Assembly (NCBI RefSeq): GCF_964340395.1
Contig: NC_135557.1
Location: 4,068,216-4,132,215, forward strand
Reading direction: 5' to 3'
DNA length: 64,000 nt
From: Glandiceps talaboti
Taxonomy: Eukaryota > Hemichordata > Enteropneusta > Spengelidae
Within the stretch, counting starts at the first letter, position 1. Each line of letters starts with the position of its first letter. The translations under genes and the position numbers were made by a program. Positions 1 to 11,133 of this stretch are shown here, piece after piece. The notes beneath the pieces were generated by a model, which made no database searches, was not told where the DNA came from, and saw only the letters and a program-made list of their open reading frames with translations.

Positions 1-751
1 AAACCTGGCACAAATGTCAGATATAATAGTTTACAAATGCACATCATTTTGTTTCATGTTGACCATCATGATAGTGACTGATTAGCAGCCATGTCACAAC
101 AAATTGAGAATATAAATTAATGCATTGAAATGTTGCAGACAATGATTTGTTACAATTGTATAAGTTGCTTTTATTGATTAGAATTCCATTTTATTTTTCC
201 AAATATCACAGCCCAATGCCCAAACCTACCCTTGATTTAATGTATCAACTGTTTGATAGTATATTTCACAAAAGAGAGTAGTCTCGATGCCACATTTCGT
301 GACCATCATCCCTCAGTCTAAATTTGAGCATGTGCAGCGGTGAAGCCACAAGAAGGTCAAATGCTCAGTATCTTACAATATTTAGACTGAGGGACGATAG
401 TCGTGAAGTCTGGCAGCGGGACTAAAAAGAGTTGTTGTTTCTTTAAGTGAAGAATGAAATATCATAGCACCAAGGAAAACACTTCTAAATACCTAATATT
501 TATTATTTAATCTAATACCATATCAACTATTTATTCCACTGCTCTAGTTATTGAGTAAGATTATAGCATTGCAATGTAAAACATAATTTGCCTTAGATTG
601 TAAAATATTGAGATGACATTGTAAATGACACTTGAAATATATAACATCTGTTATTTTGATTCCACTGGTGGAAGCCTTATAATGTATATTAAGTCTAGAA
701 TATATCAACAATTATATTTATATACCAAATGTACCTTGTGTTTGTTTACAG
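1..751. other. Intron or upstream sequence of the kinase gene
   Basis: AT-rich non-coding sequence before the first kinase exon I can recognise. The preceding exons (kinase N-lobe, catalytic loop, DFG segment) must lie left of the window because the first visible exon starts at subdomain IX. Apart from the inverted-repeat element at 280-423 I see no gene here. Confidence 0.6.
280..423. mobile_element. MITE-like element with about 46-bp terminal inverted repeats
   Basis: The left arm (280-325) starts AGTCTCGATGCCACATTTCG and the right arm, reverse-complemented, starts AGTCCCGCTGCCAGACTTCA. Both arms run on into a shared CCCTCAGTCTAAAT block. A spacer of about 50 bp separates them. Flanks are A/G-rich on both sides (AAAAGAGAG against AAAAAGAGT), a possible imperfect target-site duplication. 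No coding capacity. Superfamily unknown. Confidence 0.7.
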
Positions 752-806
752 TTTTGGTATTGTAATATGGGAAGTGCTGACACGCTCACGACCATATAAA
801 GATAAT
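752..806 (+). CDS. Protein kinase exon: subdomain IX, RIPK/TKL-like
   Basis: The exon follows a TTTGTTTACAG acceptor. Its first base completes a split serine codon, and it then reads FGIVIWEVLTRSRPYKDN, the SFGxxxWE(V/L)LTRxxPY block of subdomain IX in tyrosine-kinase-like and RIP-type kinases. A GTAACA donor follows at 807. Its role is the F-helix region that anchors the C-lobe of a cytosolic Ser/Thr or Tyr kinase. One oddity: ending at this donor leaves phase 0, whereas the next exon needs one carried base. A single missing G at the donor, or another donor, would reconcile them. The kinase assignment is firm from motif order over three exons; the exact subfamily is inferred. Confidence 0.8.
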
Positions 807-1630
807 GTAACATGGTTCAATATTTATAAAGATAATTCTGCTGTAGTATATAACCATGGTGAATGATAAGGTGAAACATACAGTGTTTTTGAGGGGGACA
901 AGTATTAAATATAAGACTTAATATAACATTCAGGACACATTTATAGTATTTGCCAAAAGAACAGAAGTATTTCATGGCTCTGGATTTATAGACTTGTAAC
1001 ATGTAAGTACTCTAGCATAAATGTAGCTCATAAAACCAATTAGACATCTCCATCCTTTAAAAAAACATAATATTTATGGTAATCAGAACTAGTGCATGTC
1101 ATGCATCATTTGCAAGAATTCATGAATTTCTTGTATCAACATTTCTCTCATTTCTCAAACTGAACTTGAATTTGTAGATCTAAATTTAATATCATTGATA
1201 CTGTCATCATGTTGTGAATGTCTTTCATATACATGTACACATCCCTAGATGCATCTCCATCAAATTAAAGCTCAATCTACTCTGGATTTTGAATTAAACA
1301 TTTCTCACCAAAAAGATGAATTTTCATACCTAATTTGCATATCACTGATGTTCTCATCATATTAAACAATTTTACACAATCCTAAGAACGTTCCAACCCA
1401 ATTTGAGACCAATCTGCCCAGTAGTTTCTGAGTTTGTTTTTTCAGCACAAATGGGATTATTTGACCCAAATCACACATCATTTGCATTGAACATTTCCCA
1501 AAATAGACACCTTAAAAATGTCCTCACTAGGTACCACTACACCATGCTTGTAGCACTATTGAACTTTATAAGTTCACTTGCACTAACAAATTAAATGTCT
1601 CTAAATAGGTACATATTTTCTTGTCTGTAG
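807..1630 (+). other. Kinase gene intron
   Basis: Non-coding sequence between the first two kinase exons. It contains the start of a degenerate dispersed-repeat copy at about 1140-1590. No other gene seen. Confidence 0.6.
1140..1590 (-). repeat. Fragment of dispersed family A (reverse orientation)
   Basis: Shares phrase after phrase with 15240-15760 and, in the other orientation, with 56200-56700 and 59500-60000. Shared blocks include CCAATCTGCCCAGTAGTTTC, AATTTGCATATCACTGATG and the 'ACCAAAAAGA' stretch. No terminal microsatellite or hairpin survives in this copy. The open frame at 1403-1594 is a by-product. Confidence 0.75.
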
Positions 1631-1780
1631 GTGTTGTTAACGTGGGATTGTTAATTCATAAAGTGATAGATGGAAGTAGACCAGATATGAAATTAATACC
1701 AAAGGATACACCAAAAGAACTCATACAACTTATGGTTGATTGTTGGCACCAAGACCCAAAGAAACGACCTCAGTTTATTG
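1631..1780 (+). CDS. Protein kinase exon: subdomains X-XI
   Basis: The acceptor is TTGTCTGTAG and the donor GTAGGT. In the only stop-free frame the exon reads VVNVGLLIHKVIDGSRPDMK, then LIPKDTPKELIQLMVDCW and HQDPKKRPQFI. The motif order G-x-RPD, (L/I)xxLMxxCWxxDPxxRPxF is diagnostic for the end of tyrosine-kinase-like kinase domains; the CW and the invariant RP arginine are both present. The exon ends in phase 1 (a lone G) and joins cleanly to the exon at 5344 (G+AT = Asp). Length and spacing match the alpha-G to alpha-I helices. Confidence 0.88.
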
Positions 1781-2604
1781 GTAGGTAGTTTTCTGTGCCT
1801 ATAAAGTTATCAGTTCTTTTCTGCATTTACATTGTACTTACTATTCAACCAAGGATATTAGCATATTACAAATTCATGGTTATAATAAGTATTTAATTAT
1901 TAAGAAGCTCATACATTGCATTTGGTAATCAAAAGTGAGGTCATTGTATTTATAACTATAGTATTTAAGAATTCAAGAAATGTATGTAAATAAGGCTAGC
2001 AACAGGACCATGCCCTTTGCAACAGCCAAATGATCAATTATATTACAAAGATAATGATATGTATTAATAGACAACTGAATAAACATTCAAACAAGCGACC
2101 TATCGGTCAGAATAGCTCCGCTGTTTTTTTTTTAATTTAATTTTTTATTTTGGTGACACGTAGAAGTGGTTCAGTTCTTCAGCTCTTCACTATGCACTTT
2201 TGTTTTAGCGATGCAATAAAGTGGTTAGTGGTTCATATGATGTCTCACTGTAAAACACATTTTACACAGAAGTTGGTAATGTATTGTACTTTTATACCAG
2301 TCACCATTTTATAACAAAAATCTACTGTTATGAAAAATTGCACACAATCTCAGAAAAAAAATGACTGGGAAATGCACACAAGAAAAAGAAAAAAAAGAGG
2401 ATTTTGAGGTTGGCTATAAATAATTCCATTGTCTTACAGCTTTAACCCTGGGAAATTTTAATGATGAATGAAATAAACTAGGGATCTAAAATAATTTTGA
2501 GGCAATTTGAATTTAAATTTTCTAACAAATTTACCAAGTCAACAACATTCAACTTGTACAAGTTGTAGTAGATATATATAGGGAAGAAATGTATTAATCG
2601 CCAT

Positions 2605-3134
2605 CTTAGTTTCCGGACGGCGACAATCCCCGCCAAGTACCCGAAAGAGAGTCATTCTGGCAGCCATACGTTACAGTGGTAACACTCGTTCATGTTCTAT
2701 TACCTTTCATAAAGAAAACACAACGAAATGGTTGAAGTGATCTTTTTTTTTAAATTTCTTTTCATCACAACAACAAAATCTGCGTGATCAAAAGTGTTGT
2801 AAACTAAACCAGAAAGAATTATCGGACTGGCTAAACTTCCCGATGAACTGGAGTAAGGTCCAAGTCCAAGTAAGCCTCGATAGTACGTGAGAAAATCGTC
2901 TCAAACTAGCGATACAACTTTCAAAATATAACTTGACATGTCTATATTTGTTAGATTTATACAATTCAAGACGCGTTTTCACTCGAAAACAACAATTCTG
3001 TGAATAATGACACTCTGAACGCAGCGATTTCTCGGACGATGTTACCACTGTAACGTATGGCTGACAACAACTTGCTTCCGGGTTAGTCCCTCGTGCATCC
3101 GGGTACCTGGGGTTGTCGCCGTACGGAAACTAAG
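2605..3134. mobile_element. 530-bp element with about 90-bp terminal inverted repeats
   Basis: The left end CTTAGTTTCCGGACGGCGAC matches the reverse complement of the right end, CTTAGTTTCCGTACGGCGAC. Further in, both arms carry the block AGCCATACGTTACAGTGGTA. The arms have small indels relative to each other. The interior is unique sequence without a convincing protein, although a chance frame runs 2788-3048. Probably a non-autonomous DNA transposon or fold-back element; the superfamily is not identified. Confidence 0.75.
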
Positions 3135-4059
3135 AAAAATGGAATTTACAAGAATTTACAGTGTTTCTTGTGACCGGCGCGGCGCCTGTCAGCAGACTCG
3201 GCCATTTTTTTTCATCATTCCATTGTATTTAAACCTTGTACATGACATTTCGCAATATTTATAATTCTCAACAAAATACCTCAACATGCCTCACTTCGCT
3301 CGTACTCAAAGCAGCCCCTCGCGGTATGATCACTGATGACATGACGAGAGAACCTTTTCATCGGATTTACATCATCGGGGTAAGATACGCAAAACATAAT
3401 GCAAAGTCTGAAGCCAAATTAAAGTTGTGATTATTTTAATTATTTTTACTTGCCAAATATTTGCATTTTGGAAATGGCAAGACACGTTCATGTCGTTTAA
3501 CTTTACATGTGAACTGTCGGCCAATAAACAAAATTTGGTTGATTCACAGTCCGCAGTTAGACTGCTCTTGCATAACTTCAACCGCATGCCTTCCTTATGC
3601 AAGTTGTCTTAATTCTGGTTCACACTCCAAATTGCACGACAATATAGAATTAATCACAAGTTACATGTTATCTGAAAACATCACATTTTTATAGTGGGTC
3701 TGAAGTGAGATTTTAGTGAGTACCAAGAACGTCCTGTGTTGTTACTTGCTGTGGAAAATCGCCCGGTCAAATGAGGTCAGCTTCAGCTTCTGGTCGAATC
3801 AGGATAGAGTATGCAAATAAGGACGTTGCGGACTGGCTGAAGTTTACAACCCTGTTTCGAATAAACGCTTGTCACTTCATGCATTTGGGCGCCCAATGCG
3901 TAGAATTATGACTATAGCACATATTACATTGCTTGTTTGACGTCAATAGTGTCTTTTGAAAAGTGGCAGTTTACTTAAAGTCTCGTCGACTGATTTCCAA
4001 TATGGCGTCGGTCATTATGCTCATTAACATATTCATTTTTTTTTCAAATTACAAAAAAA

Positions 4060-4435
4060 AAATCATAAAAAATAAAAATGAAGATGTGCTGACTTGAAAT
4101 TAACAAACCTGAGTAAGCTACCCCCTGCGCATCAACACGCCAGATATCAAAGCAATCTAATAAGAGGTTTTCAAGGAGTTGATGAAAATGACATTTTATG
4201 AAAAAAAATCATAAAAAATTGAAAATGGCACAGATCAACTTGGCATGAACAAATCTGAATAGCCTCCCCCCAGGGAACATGCACACCAAATATCGAAGAA
4301 TTCCGACTGTCACTTCCGGAGTAGATAGTAAAAATATAAAAGTTTGACGGACACCTATGATTCACTCTACTCTCTATACCTCAATACCCACCTATACCTA
4401 AAGCTACGCTTTCAGCTTTCGCTGACAGCGGAGCT
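4060..4435 (+). repeat. Diverged direct duplication ending in a hairpin
   Basis: Two related segments begin at about 4063 and 4209. Both run from ATCATAAAAAAT through a C-rich AGCNNCCCCC(T/C) block to a CAAATATC-like end, and each is about 145 bp. The region closes with an imperfect hairpin at 4402-4435 (AGCTACGCTTTCAGC, loop TTTC, GCTGACAGCGGAGCT). An ACAGCGGAGCT-related end also occurs inverted at about 2116. Probably another dispersed family. Confidence 0.5.
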
Positions 4436-4439
4436 AAAA

Positions 4440-4710
4440 ATGTATGTATGCAAATACTCACAGCAACCGTGACCACACCAATAGGAACAGCCAACCAGTG
4501 GTAGCAGGGATTTTTAGACAAGTGAACAAACATTCAAAAAATGTATGCAAATGTACCTAGCAACAAGACCACACCCATAGCAACAGCCAAATGATCACTT
4601 ATTTCAAAGATAACAACAGGGATTAATTAGCAAATAAACAAAAATTCACAAAAATGCATGCAAAATATTCAATCAATTATACAGTTGTGCTACAATGCCA
4701 TTGGCGCTAT
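4440..4710 (+). repeat. Family A tail fragment
   Basis: Two to three degenerate sub-repeats with the pattern ATGTATGCAAAT...CCTAGCAACAAGACCACACCCATAGCAACAGCC, ending in ACAGTTGTGCTACAATGCCA then TTGGCGCTAT at 4681-4710. The same end is found at about 43110-43140, 50531-50570 (inverted) and 60492-60525. Confidence 0.75.
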
Positions 4711-5343
4711 ATTTCATACAATCTTATACATCACATTACCACGACTGATGGCAATCTCTGTAAACATCCATTGCAGGACTGAGTCATCTCCGATGACTGC
4801 TTGTTTCATTTGAACAAGAGGTAGATTATCTTATTTGAAAAAGAGCTAGATAATTTTATTTGACTTTTTTTTCAACAAAAACTCACCTTTTTAGACCATT
4901 TTATTGTAACACATTTGATATATTTTACCTGTATGCATGACAGTATACCTTTGTACTATAATTATCCTAATATCCAGACATTTATAAGTTTTTTTAAAGT
5001 GTATTTTTGTTGTCTTTTATGTTTGTTTGTTTTTTCCCTGTCAGTTGTACATCATATTGTGGTTATATTTAATGTAATGTGCTTTTATAAGAAATAACTG
5101 ATTACGATTATAGCTTAGTATTATTGTTCAAAAATGTAAAAGTTATCATTGGATACTTGGTGTGGAAAGAAAGATAATATTTACTTCTATATTCTTAATG
5201 AACTTAGAGATTGACACTGTCTAATTACTGTATATGCAATAGACAAGTTAATTTGTATTGAAGTAAACATGAAAAGTTATTAATGTTTGTCCAATTAAAA
5301 AAGAAAATAATAAAGATTTTTATCTTTCATGTATCTTTTATAG

Positions 5344-5432
5344 ATGTTTTATCAAGACTGAAAAGCATCGCTGAGAAGTATAAAAGTGATATGCATACAA
5401 TCATTGGCAAAGTTGTCAGAGAGTTGGAACAG
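5344..5432 (+). CDS. Kinase gene exon: end of kinase domain and helical extension
   Basis: Acceptor CTTTTATAG, donor GTATGT. It reads (D)VLSRLKSIAEKYKSDMHTI then IGKVVRELEQ. The D-V-L-x-x-L following RPxFI is the canonical last helix of a TKL/RIPK kinase domain. The rest is a short charged helix. The 1-base carry-in and phase-0 exit both fit the neighbouring exons (1631-1780 and 7409-7619), which is good evidence that these belong to one transcript. Confidence 0.85.
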
Positions 5433-5611
5433 GTATGTGTTATATCAGAATGTAGTTAGTGACTCACATATATTGCAAATAATATCTAAATTAAATTAAA
5501 ATAAATGTTTCAAAGCAAGTTATAGCCCACATGCTGTTAGATAATTGGTTACAAAGATTTACATCTGGTATACATTCATAAGGTCAAGATTTTAGATTTT
5601 ATTCTCTACAA

Positions 5612-5875
5612 GTACACATACATACGTATGTACTTACATGTATGTACATACACACAATCGTTAGTATGTATGTATGTACAAGTACATGCATACATACGTA
5701 CGTACGTGCGTATATACGTACATACATACTTACATACATACGCACGTACATACGTACATACATTCATCAAAACATACATGCATTCATACATTTTGTACAT
5801 ATACACACATCAATACATACATACATACATACATACATATACACATATAAACACATATGTAAGTACATACATACA

Positions 5876-5909
<34 letters not shown>

Positions 5910-5945
5910 CATACATACAGTATGCACATACACACATATATATAT
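5612..5945. repeat. (ACAT)n microsatellite, interrupted
   Basis: Tetranucleotide ACAT/ATGT tract with ACGT and CACA variants. The purest runs are at 5812-5838 and 5866-5903. Confidence 0.95.
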
Positions 5946-6091
5946 TTATATTTAGAAATGTTCGGGTTTTCACCTGGCATTTCTCTGTCTCGCCAATTTT
6001 TCCTTTGAAAAAGAATATTTATTCGAAACGTCGGATTTAACAGCTATATATACGGACTGGTTTATTAGTTCCTTATGCATTTCTTTCTACA

Positions 6092-6332
6092 CACATATAT
6101 AGACATACATACATATACATGCATACACATACATCCATACAATTACGCACACACACACACATACATACATACATATACATGCATACACATACATCCATAC
6201 ATGTACGCACACACACACACACACATACATACATACATACATATACATGCATACACATACATCCATACATGTACACACACACACACACACACATACATAC
6301 ATATGCATACACATACATCCATACATGTATGC

Positions 6333-6375
<43 letters not shown>

Positions 6376-6386
6376 CATGCATGCAT
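6092..6386. repeat. Compound (CA)n / (CATA)n array with higher-order unit
   Basis: Successive units of about 60-75 bp, each made of ATACATGCATACACATACAT, CCATACA and a (CA)n run of 10-34 bases. About five units, with the CA run longest in the last. Confidence 0.9.
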
Positions 6387-7408
6387 ACTTATAATCTCTA
6401 TATGGATGGAGGGAGGGAGGGAGTAGATAGATGGATAGATAATTTGATATTCCACTCTGCCAGTCAAGGTCAAAGGTGATCATATGGGGTTAGATTATAT
6501 TTTGAATTAATCTGCACATTAAAATGTTTGTCAATGATGAGTATTGCAATAATATATTTGTATTTCATACTATAACTATGGTCATAATTCAGTAAAAGTG
6601 ATATGAAAATAACCAAATGCATTTCTTGTGTATATTACGTTTCTTTTATTACCTGTAATCGTGATTTCAAAGTAATTTAGCCAACAAATAAATACTACAA
6701 ATGACTTATGGAATAACTGGCTTGTATTTGATAATTGACCCTGAAGATCAAGATCAAATGTAAAGGTTGTATAAAAACTGCACCCAATAATATGGGGGTA
6801 GATACTTGATGGGTGTCTTTATGTACTACAGGTTTTGAGTTATGTATTAGATATTGATTTTGACCACATGGTCACCAATTTGTCAAATTTGCACACATCA
6901 CAAAACAAAGCAATGAGTAAATAACATGTCACCTTTGTGCCGGATTTGCATGAAATTAGTTATGAAGGGGTTACTGTAGCACCATAAGGGCCTGTGTCCA
7001 TTTGTGGTGATTTTTAAATAGTTAACTTTTAAGTTTTATTGTGAAAGATAACTGGGGTACAAACATGAATTAAAGTTGGTTCAGAAGGGGCTAGTGAAAA
7101 GTTTATTGTTTTTGGAATTTTCTAAAATTTACATATTTCACAAAAAAACCCAATGATATTTTCTGATGGGTTGCTGTTTCTTCTCTTATCTCACTAAAAA
7201 TTGCTCAGGTTAAAGAAAAATAGTGTCAAAAAATTTATTTAATTTTGACTTAGAGTCATAAGGGCCTAGTACTGGAAATACAATTTTTGTTCTTTTTTTC
7301 TCAAAATGGAATTTTTGGAGTTTAGGTCCTTATGGCATTAACCCCTTCATATTGGATGTCAGAGTATTAACAGATATTATCACAAGTTTTCAATACTCTG
7401 CCTTACAG

Positions 7409-7619
7409 GGGTCAAGTGATGGCAGAGCCAAGACTGGGATTCAATCGGACACCTTAGATGAAGCTGTCATGACTGTCCAACAAAAACCTATAAGACAACC
7501 TGCAGTCAAACCGCAAAAACCAAGAATACAACCTGCAGCAGCCAAGCCCAAAAGGAAAGTAAGAAAAGTGGAAGTACTAAGTGAGGATTTCCTCAAGAAG
7601 GTTGCTGTGAGGGATGATG
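7409..7619 (+). CDS. Kinase-NHL gene exon: Lys/Pro-rich linker
   Basis: Acceptor CTGCCTTACAG, donor GTAAGC. Read in phase 0 from the previous exon it gives about 70 residues: an acidic/polar start (GSSDGRAKTGIQSDTLDEAV), then repeated basic-proline motifs (QKPIRQP, VKPQKPRIQPAAAKPKRKVRK), then VEVLSEDFLKKVAVRDDG. This looks like a disordered linker with a possible nuclear-localisation-like cluster (KPKRKVRK). It exits in phase 1, and the lone G plus GT of the exon at 27045 makes a glycine. It has no recognisable fold; it was chosen for splice-site quality, frame continuity and composition. Confidence 0.75.
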
Positions 7620-7708
7620 GTAAGCTGAATAATTAAAATATAACAAATTATTGTTACAGAGTCAACAACTTACCACCTTACTTGGGGAGCTGTCATTATT
7701 CATAACCT

Positions 7709-7815
7709 GGGGGGGGGGGATCAGAGGGGCATCACTCAAAATGCTAAGCTAGAAGGAGGGTGGGGGTTGGGGGGTTACTCAAAAACTTGGGAGTGAAAGG
7801 GGGGGGGGATACTCA
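7709..7815 (+). repeat. G-run cluster with quadruplex potential
   Basis: Four or more runs of 6-10 G within about 110 bp, interspersed with (T)TACTCAAAA motifs. The complement resembles the C-run/TTTCAAGTACC sub-terminal region of the transposon at 21098-23582, so it may be a remnant of a related element. Confidence 0.6.
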
Positions 7816-8370
7816 AAAGTTTTGATCACACTGAAGTATAGAATACATATAGTACATATATACACAATTACAAACAAACATATTTATTAACACTGTTTTA
7901 TTCTGTTAGAATTTTTCAACTTATATATCACATATACATGGCCCCTATGAAAATGCATAAACATTCAACATATACATGTAGTTTTTGAAGTCAGTACAGT
8001 GGAACATATCAATCTGTAACACAAATAAATTGATCAAACCAATACTAGTACATTTAGCAGCTGTTACATAAATCAAATCATTAATTCATATTAAAAGTTG
8101 TAAGGAATAACCTGGTTAAAGAAATAAACAGCTGAAGCCACACAGGAGGACAAAGTCTGACCAAATAGGATCAACTCATCTAGAATATCATGGTGTAGAT
8201 TATATGTCAGTCAGTGAAATTATACCGGATACTGGGTTGATATGGTGACTTGGTGAGCTAAAAATCCCTGACAAGTTTCTTTGCACAGATATTTATGACT
8301 TGTAAATACTGATTATAACTTATTAAATACATGTTGAAAACAAAGAATATGGTAATATAGGTCTTTTTAC

Positions 8371-8470
8371 ACTTGTAGAATCTTCTTGATTTAGTATCAC
8401 AGTCAAAACCACTGATCATAGAATAGGTTGTACTTGTCCAACATTTAACTCTTACAGTGTACCATGCTTT
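8371..8470 (-). CDS. Possible antisense exon (DCD-motif copy 1)
   Basis: On the minus strand a good acceptor (CTCTTCTGTTTCAG) is followed by an open frame containing MISGFDCDTKSRRFYK and a GTAAAA donor at 8370. The exon and its flanks resemble 11068-11200, which carries MSSIDCDRCRV in the same place, so one is a duplicate of the other. I do not recognise the protein. It may be a real nested gene exon or part of a duplicated repeat. Confidence 0.25.
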
Positions 8471-8644
8471 CTGAAACAGAAGAGAAATAAAAAGTTGTAA
8501 AAATAGGTTATGAAGTAGACACTCCAAGATGTGACTTGGAACCGATGACAGCAGTGGGACCATGCCACTAAATAAAATAGATAAATAAAAGTGACAATGG
8601 CATTTTATGTATATCACAACTATTGATAGTGAAGTTTAATTTTC

Positions 8645-10633
8645 TGTAATGATTGTGTGGTCTTGTTGCTAGGCATATTTGCATACATTTTTCAGTAATG
8701 ATTGTGTGGTCTTGTTGCTAGGCATATTTGCATACATTTTTCAGTAATGATTGTGTGGTCTTGTTGCTAGGCATATTTGCATACATTTTTCAGTAATGAT
8801 TGTGTGGTCTTGTTGCTAGGCATATTTGCATACATTTTTCAGTAATGATTGTGTGGTCTTGTTGCTAGGCATATTTGCATACATTTTTCAGTAATGATTG
8901 TGTGGTCTTGTTGCTAGGCATATTTGCATACATTTTTTCAGTAATGATTGTGTGGTCTTGTAGCTAGGCATATTGTGTGGTCTTGTTGCTAGGCATATTT
9001 GCATACATTTTTCAGTAATGATTATGTGGTCTTGTTGCTAGGCATATTTGCATACATTTTTCAGTAATGATTGTGTGGTCTTGCAGCTAGGCATATTTGC
9101 ATACATTTTTCAGTAATGATTGTGTGGTCTTGTTGCTAGGCATATTTGCATACATTTTTCAGTAATGATTGTGTGGTCTTGTTGCTAGGCATATTTGCAT
9201 ACATTTTTCAGTAATGATTGTGTGGTCTTTTTGCTAGGCATATTTGCATACATTTTTCAGTAATGATTATGTGGTCTTGTTGCTAGGCATATTTGCATAC
9301 ATTTTTCAGTAATGATTGTGTGGTCTTGTTGCTAGGCATATTTGCATACATTTTTCAGTAATGATTGTGTGGTCTTGTTGCTAGGCATATTTGCATACAT
9401 TTTTCAGTAATGATTGTGTGGTCTTGTTGCTAGGCATATTTGCATACATTTTTCAGTAATGATTATGTGGTCTTGTTGCTAGGCATATTTGCATACATTT
9501 TTCAGTAATGACTGTGTGGTCTTGTTGCTAGGCATATTTGCATACATTTTTCAGTAATGACTGTGTGGTTTTGTTGCTAGGCATATTTGCATATATTTTT
9601 CAGTAATGATTGTGTGGTCTTGTTGCTAGGCATATTTGCATACATTTTTCAGTAATGATTGTGTGGTCTTGTTGCTAGGCATATTTGCATACATTTTTCA
9701 GTAATGATTATGTGGTCTTGTTGCTAGGCATATTTGCATACATTTTTCAGTAATGATTGTGTGGTCTTGTTGCTAGGCATATTTGCATACATTTTTCAGT
9801 AATGATTGTGTGGTCTTGTTGCTAGGCATATTTGCATACATTTTTTCAGTAATGATTATGTGGTCTTGTTGCTAGGCATATTGTGTGGTCTTGTTGCTAG
9901 GCATATTTGCATACATTTTTCAGTAATGATTGTGTGGTCTTGTTGCTAGGCATATTTGCATACATTTTTCAGTAATGATTATGTGGTCTTGTTGCTAGGC
10001 ATATTTGCATACATTTTTCAGTAATGATTGTGTGGTCTTGTTGCTAGGCATATTTGCATACATTTTTCAGTAATGATTATGTGGTCTTGTTGCTAGGCAT
10101 ATTTGCATACATTTTTCAGTAATGATTGTGTGGTCTTGTAGCTAGGCATATTTGCATACATTTTTCAGTAATGATTATGTGGTCTTGTAGCTCGGCATAT
10201 TTGCATACATTTTTCAGTAATGATTATGTGGTCTTGTTGCTAGGCATATTTGCATACATTTTTCAGTAATGACTGTGTGGTCTTGTTGCTAGGCATATTT
10301 GCATACATTTTTCAGTAATGATTGTGTGGTCTTGTTGCTAGGCATATTTGCATACATTTTTCAGTAATGACTGTGTGGTCTTGTTGCTAGGCATATTTGC
10401 ATACATTTTTCAGTAATGATTGTGTGGTCTTGTTGCTAGGCATATTTGCATACATTTTTTCAGTAATGATTGTGTGGTCTTGTAGCTAGGCATATTGTGT
10501 GGTCTTGTTGCTAGGCATATTTGCATACATTTTTCAGTAATGATTGTGTGGTCTTGTTGCTAGGCATATTTGCATACATTTTTCAGTAATGATTGTGTGG
10601 TCTTGTTGCTAGGCATATCTGCATACATTTTTG
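8645..10633 (+). repeat. 49-bp satellite array, about 40 copies
   Basis: The unit reads AGTAATGATTGTGTGGTCTT, GTTGCTAGGCATATTTGCAT, ACATTTTTC. Copies are nearly identical; variants are mostly GATTATG or GACTGTG in place of GATTGTG and GTAGCTAGG in place of GTTGCTAGG. Three places (about 8960, 9880 and 10490) show the same internal partial duplication (GGCATATTGTGTGG), so a larger block was itself duplicated. The unit is the reverse complement of the tail of dispersed family A (compare 4540-4600 and 60130-60180). Confidence 0.97.
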
Positions 10634-10935
10634 GAATGTTTATAATATACATTTGCTTTCACTTTACTGGTGTTATATTGGCGTTACCTAATTTCCCAAG
10701 TACTCCCCCTTGTTATCACTGAAGGCCTCCTACATCATGAAAGGCTGGTATCATGGTCATTTTTACATAGCTATATTTAATTGGTTGCAATCAAATGTTT
10801 ATACTTTAGAAGCTGGATAGGGTTGTCTGCAACACAATGTATCTTACAGTCTAGAATGGTACCAGACAAACCCATTTTTACATGTTTGTTCTGTAGACTC
10901 GTATTGATTTATGTCAGAAAACAGAGAAAGTAAGA
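10634..10935. other. Unique intronic sequence
   Basis: AT-rich spacer between the 49-bp array and the duplicated antisense exon region; nothing recognisable. Confidence 0.5.
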
Positions 10936-11133
10936 ACAAACACTAACTACCTCCAATATCTTGTCCTACTGTTTTAGTACTAGTTGTAGACTGTTCTTGT
11001 TCATTAATTGTTACTCTATTGATTTGTGTACAGAAAACAGAGTTAATAAATAACAAACACTAACTACCTCCAATATCTTGTCCTACTGTTTTAGTACTAG
11101 TTGTAGACTGTTCTTGTTCATTAATTGTTACTC
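10936..11133. repeat. 116-bp tandem duplication
   Basis: AACAAACACTAACTACCTCC with the following about 85 bp occurs at 10936 and again at 11052, nearly identical. The duplicated piece covers the 3' half and donor of the possible antisense exon at 11068-11200. Confidence 0.85.

Larger units (their letters stand above)
1781..5343 (+). other. Kinase gene intron filled with dispersed repeats
   Basis: An intron of about 3.5 kb. It contains tail fragments of family A (1978-2100 and 4440-4710), a 530-bp inverted-repeat element (2605-3134) and a diverged direct duplication with a terminal hairpin (4060-4435). Open frames here (for example 3372-3694 on both strands) show no recognisable protein. Confidence 0.6.
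5433..7408 (+). other. Kinase gene intron with microsatellites
   Basis: An intron of about 2 kb. It contains two large ACAT/CA microsatellite blocks (5612-5945 and 6092-6386) and otherwise AT-rich unique sequence. The many open frames at 5606-6483 on both strands are repeats of Tyr/His/Thr or Met/Cys/Val generated by the microsatellite and are not genes. Confidence 0.7.

Noticed and set aside
5960-6040. Hammerhead ribozyme or Penelope-element end (CGAAACGTC motif)
   Set aside because: CGAAACGTC is present but I see no CTGANGA core or matching stems nearby.
5606-6483. Several overlapping Tyr/His/Thr-rich or Cys/Val/Met-rich proteins
   Set aside because: All are translations of ACAT/CA microsatellites in different frames.
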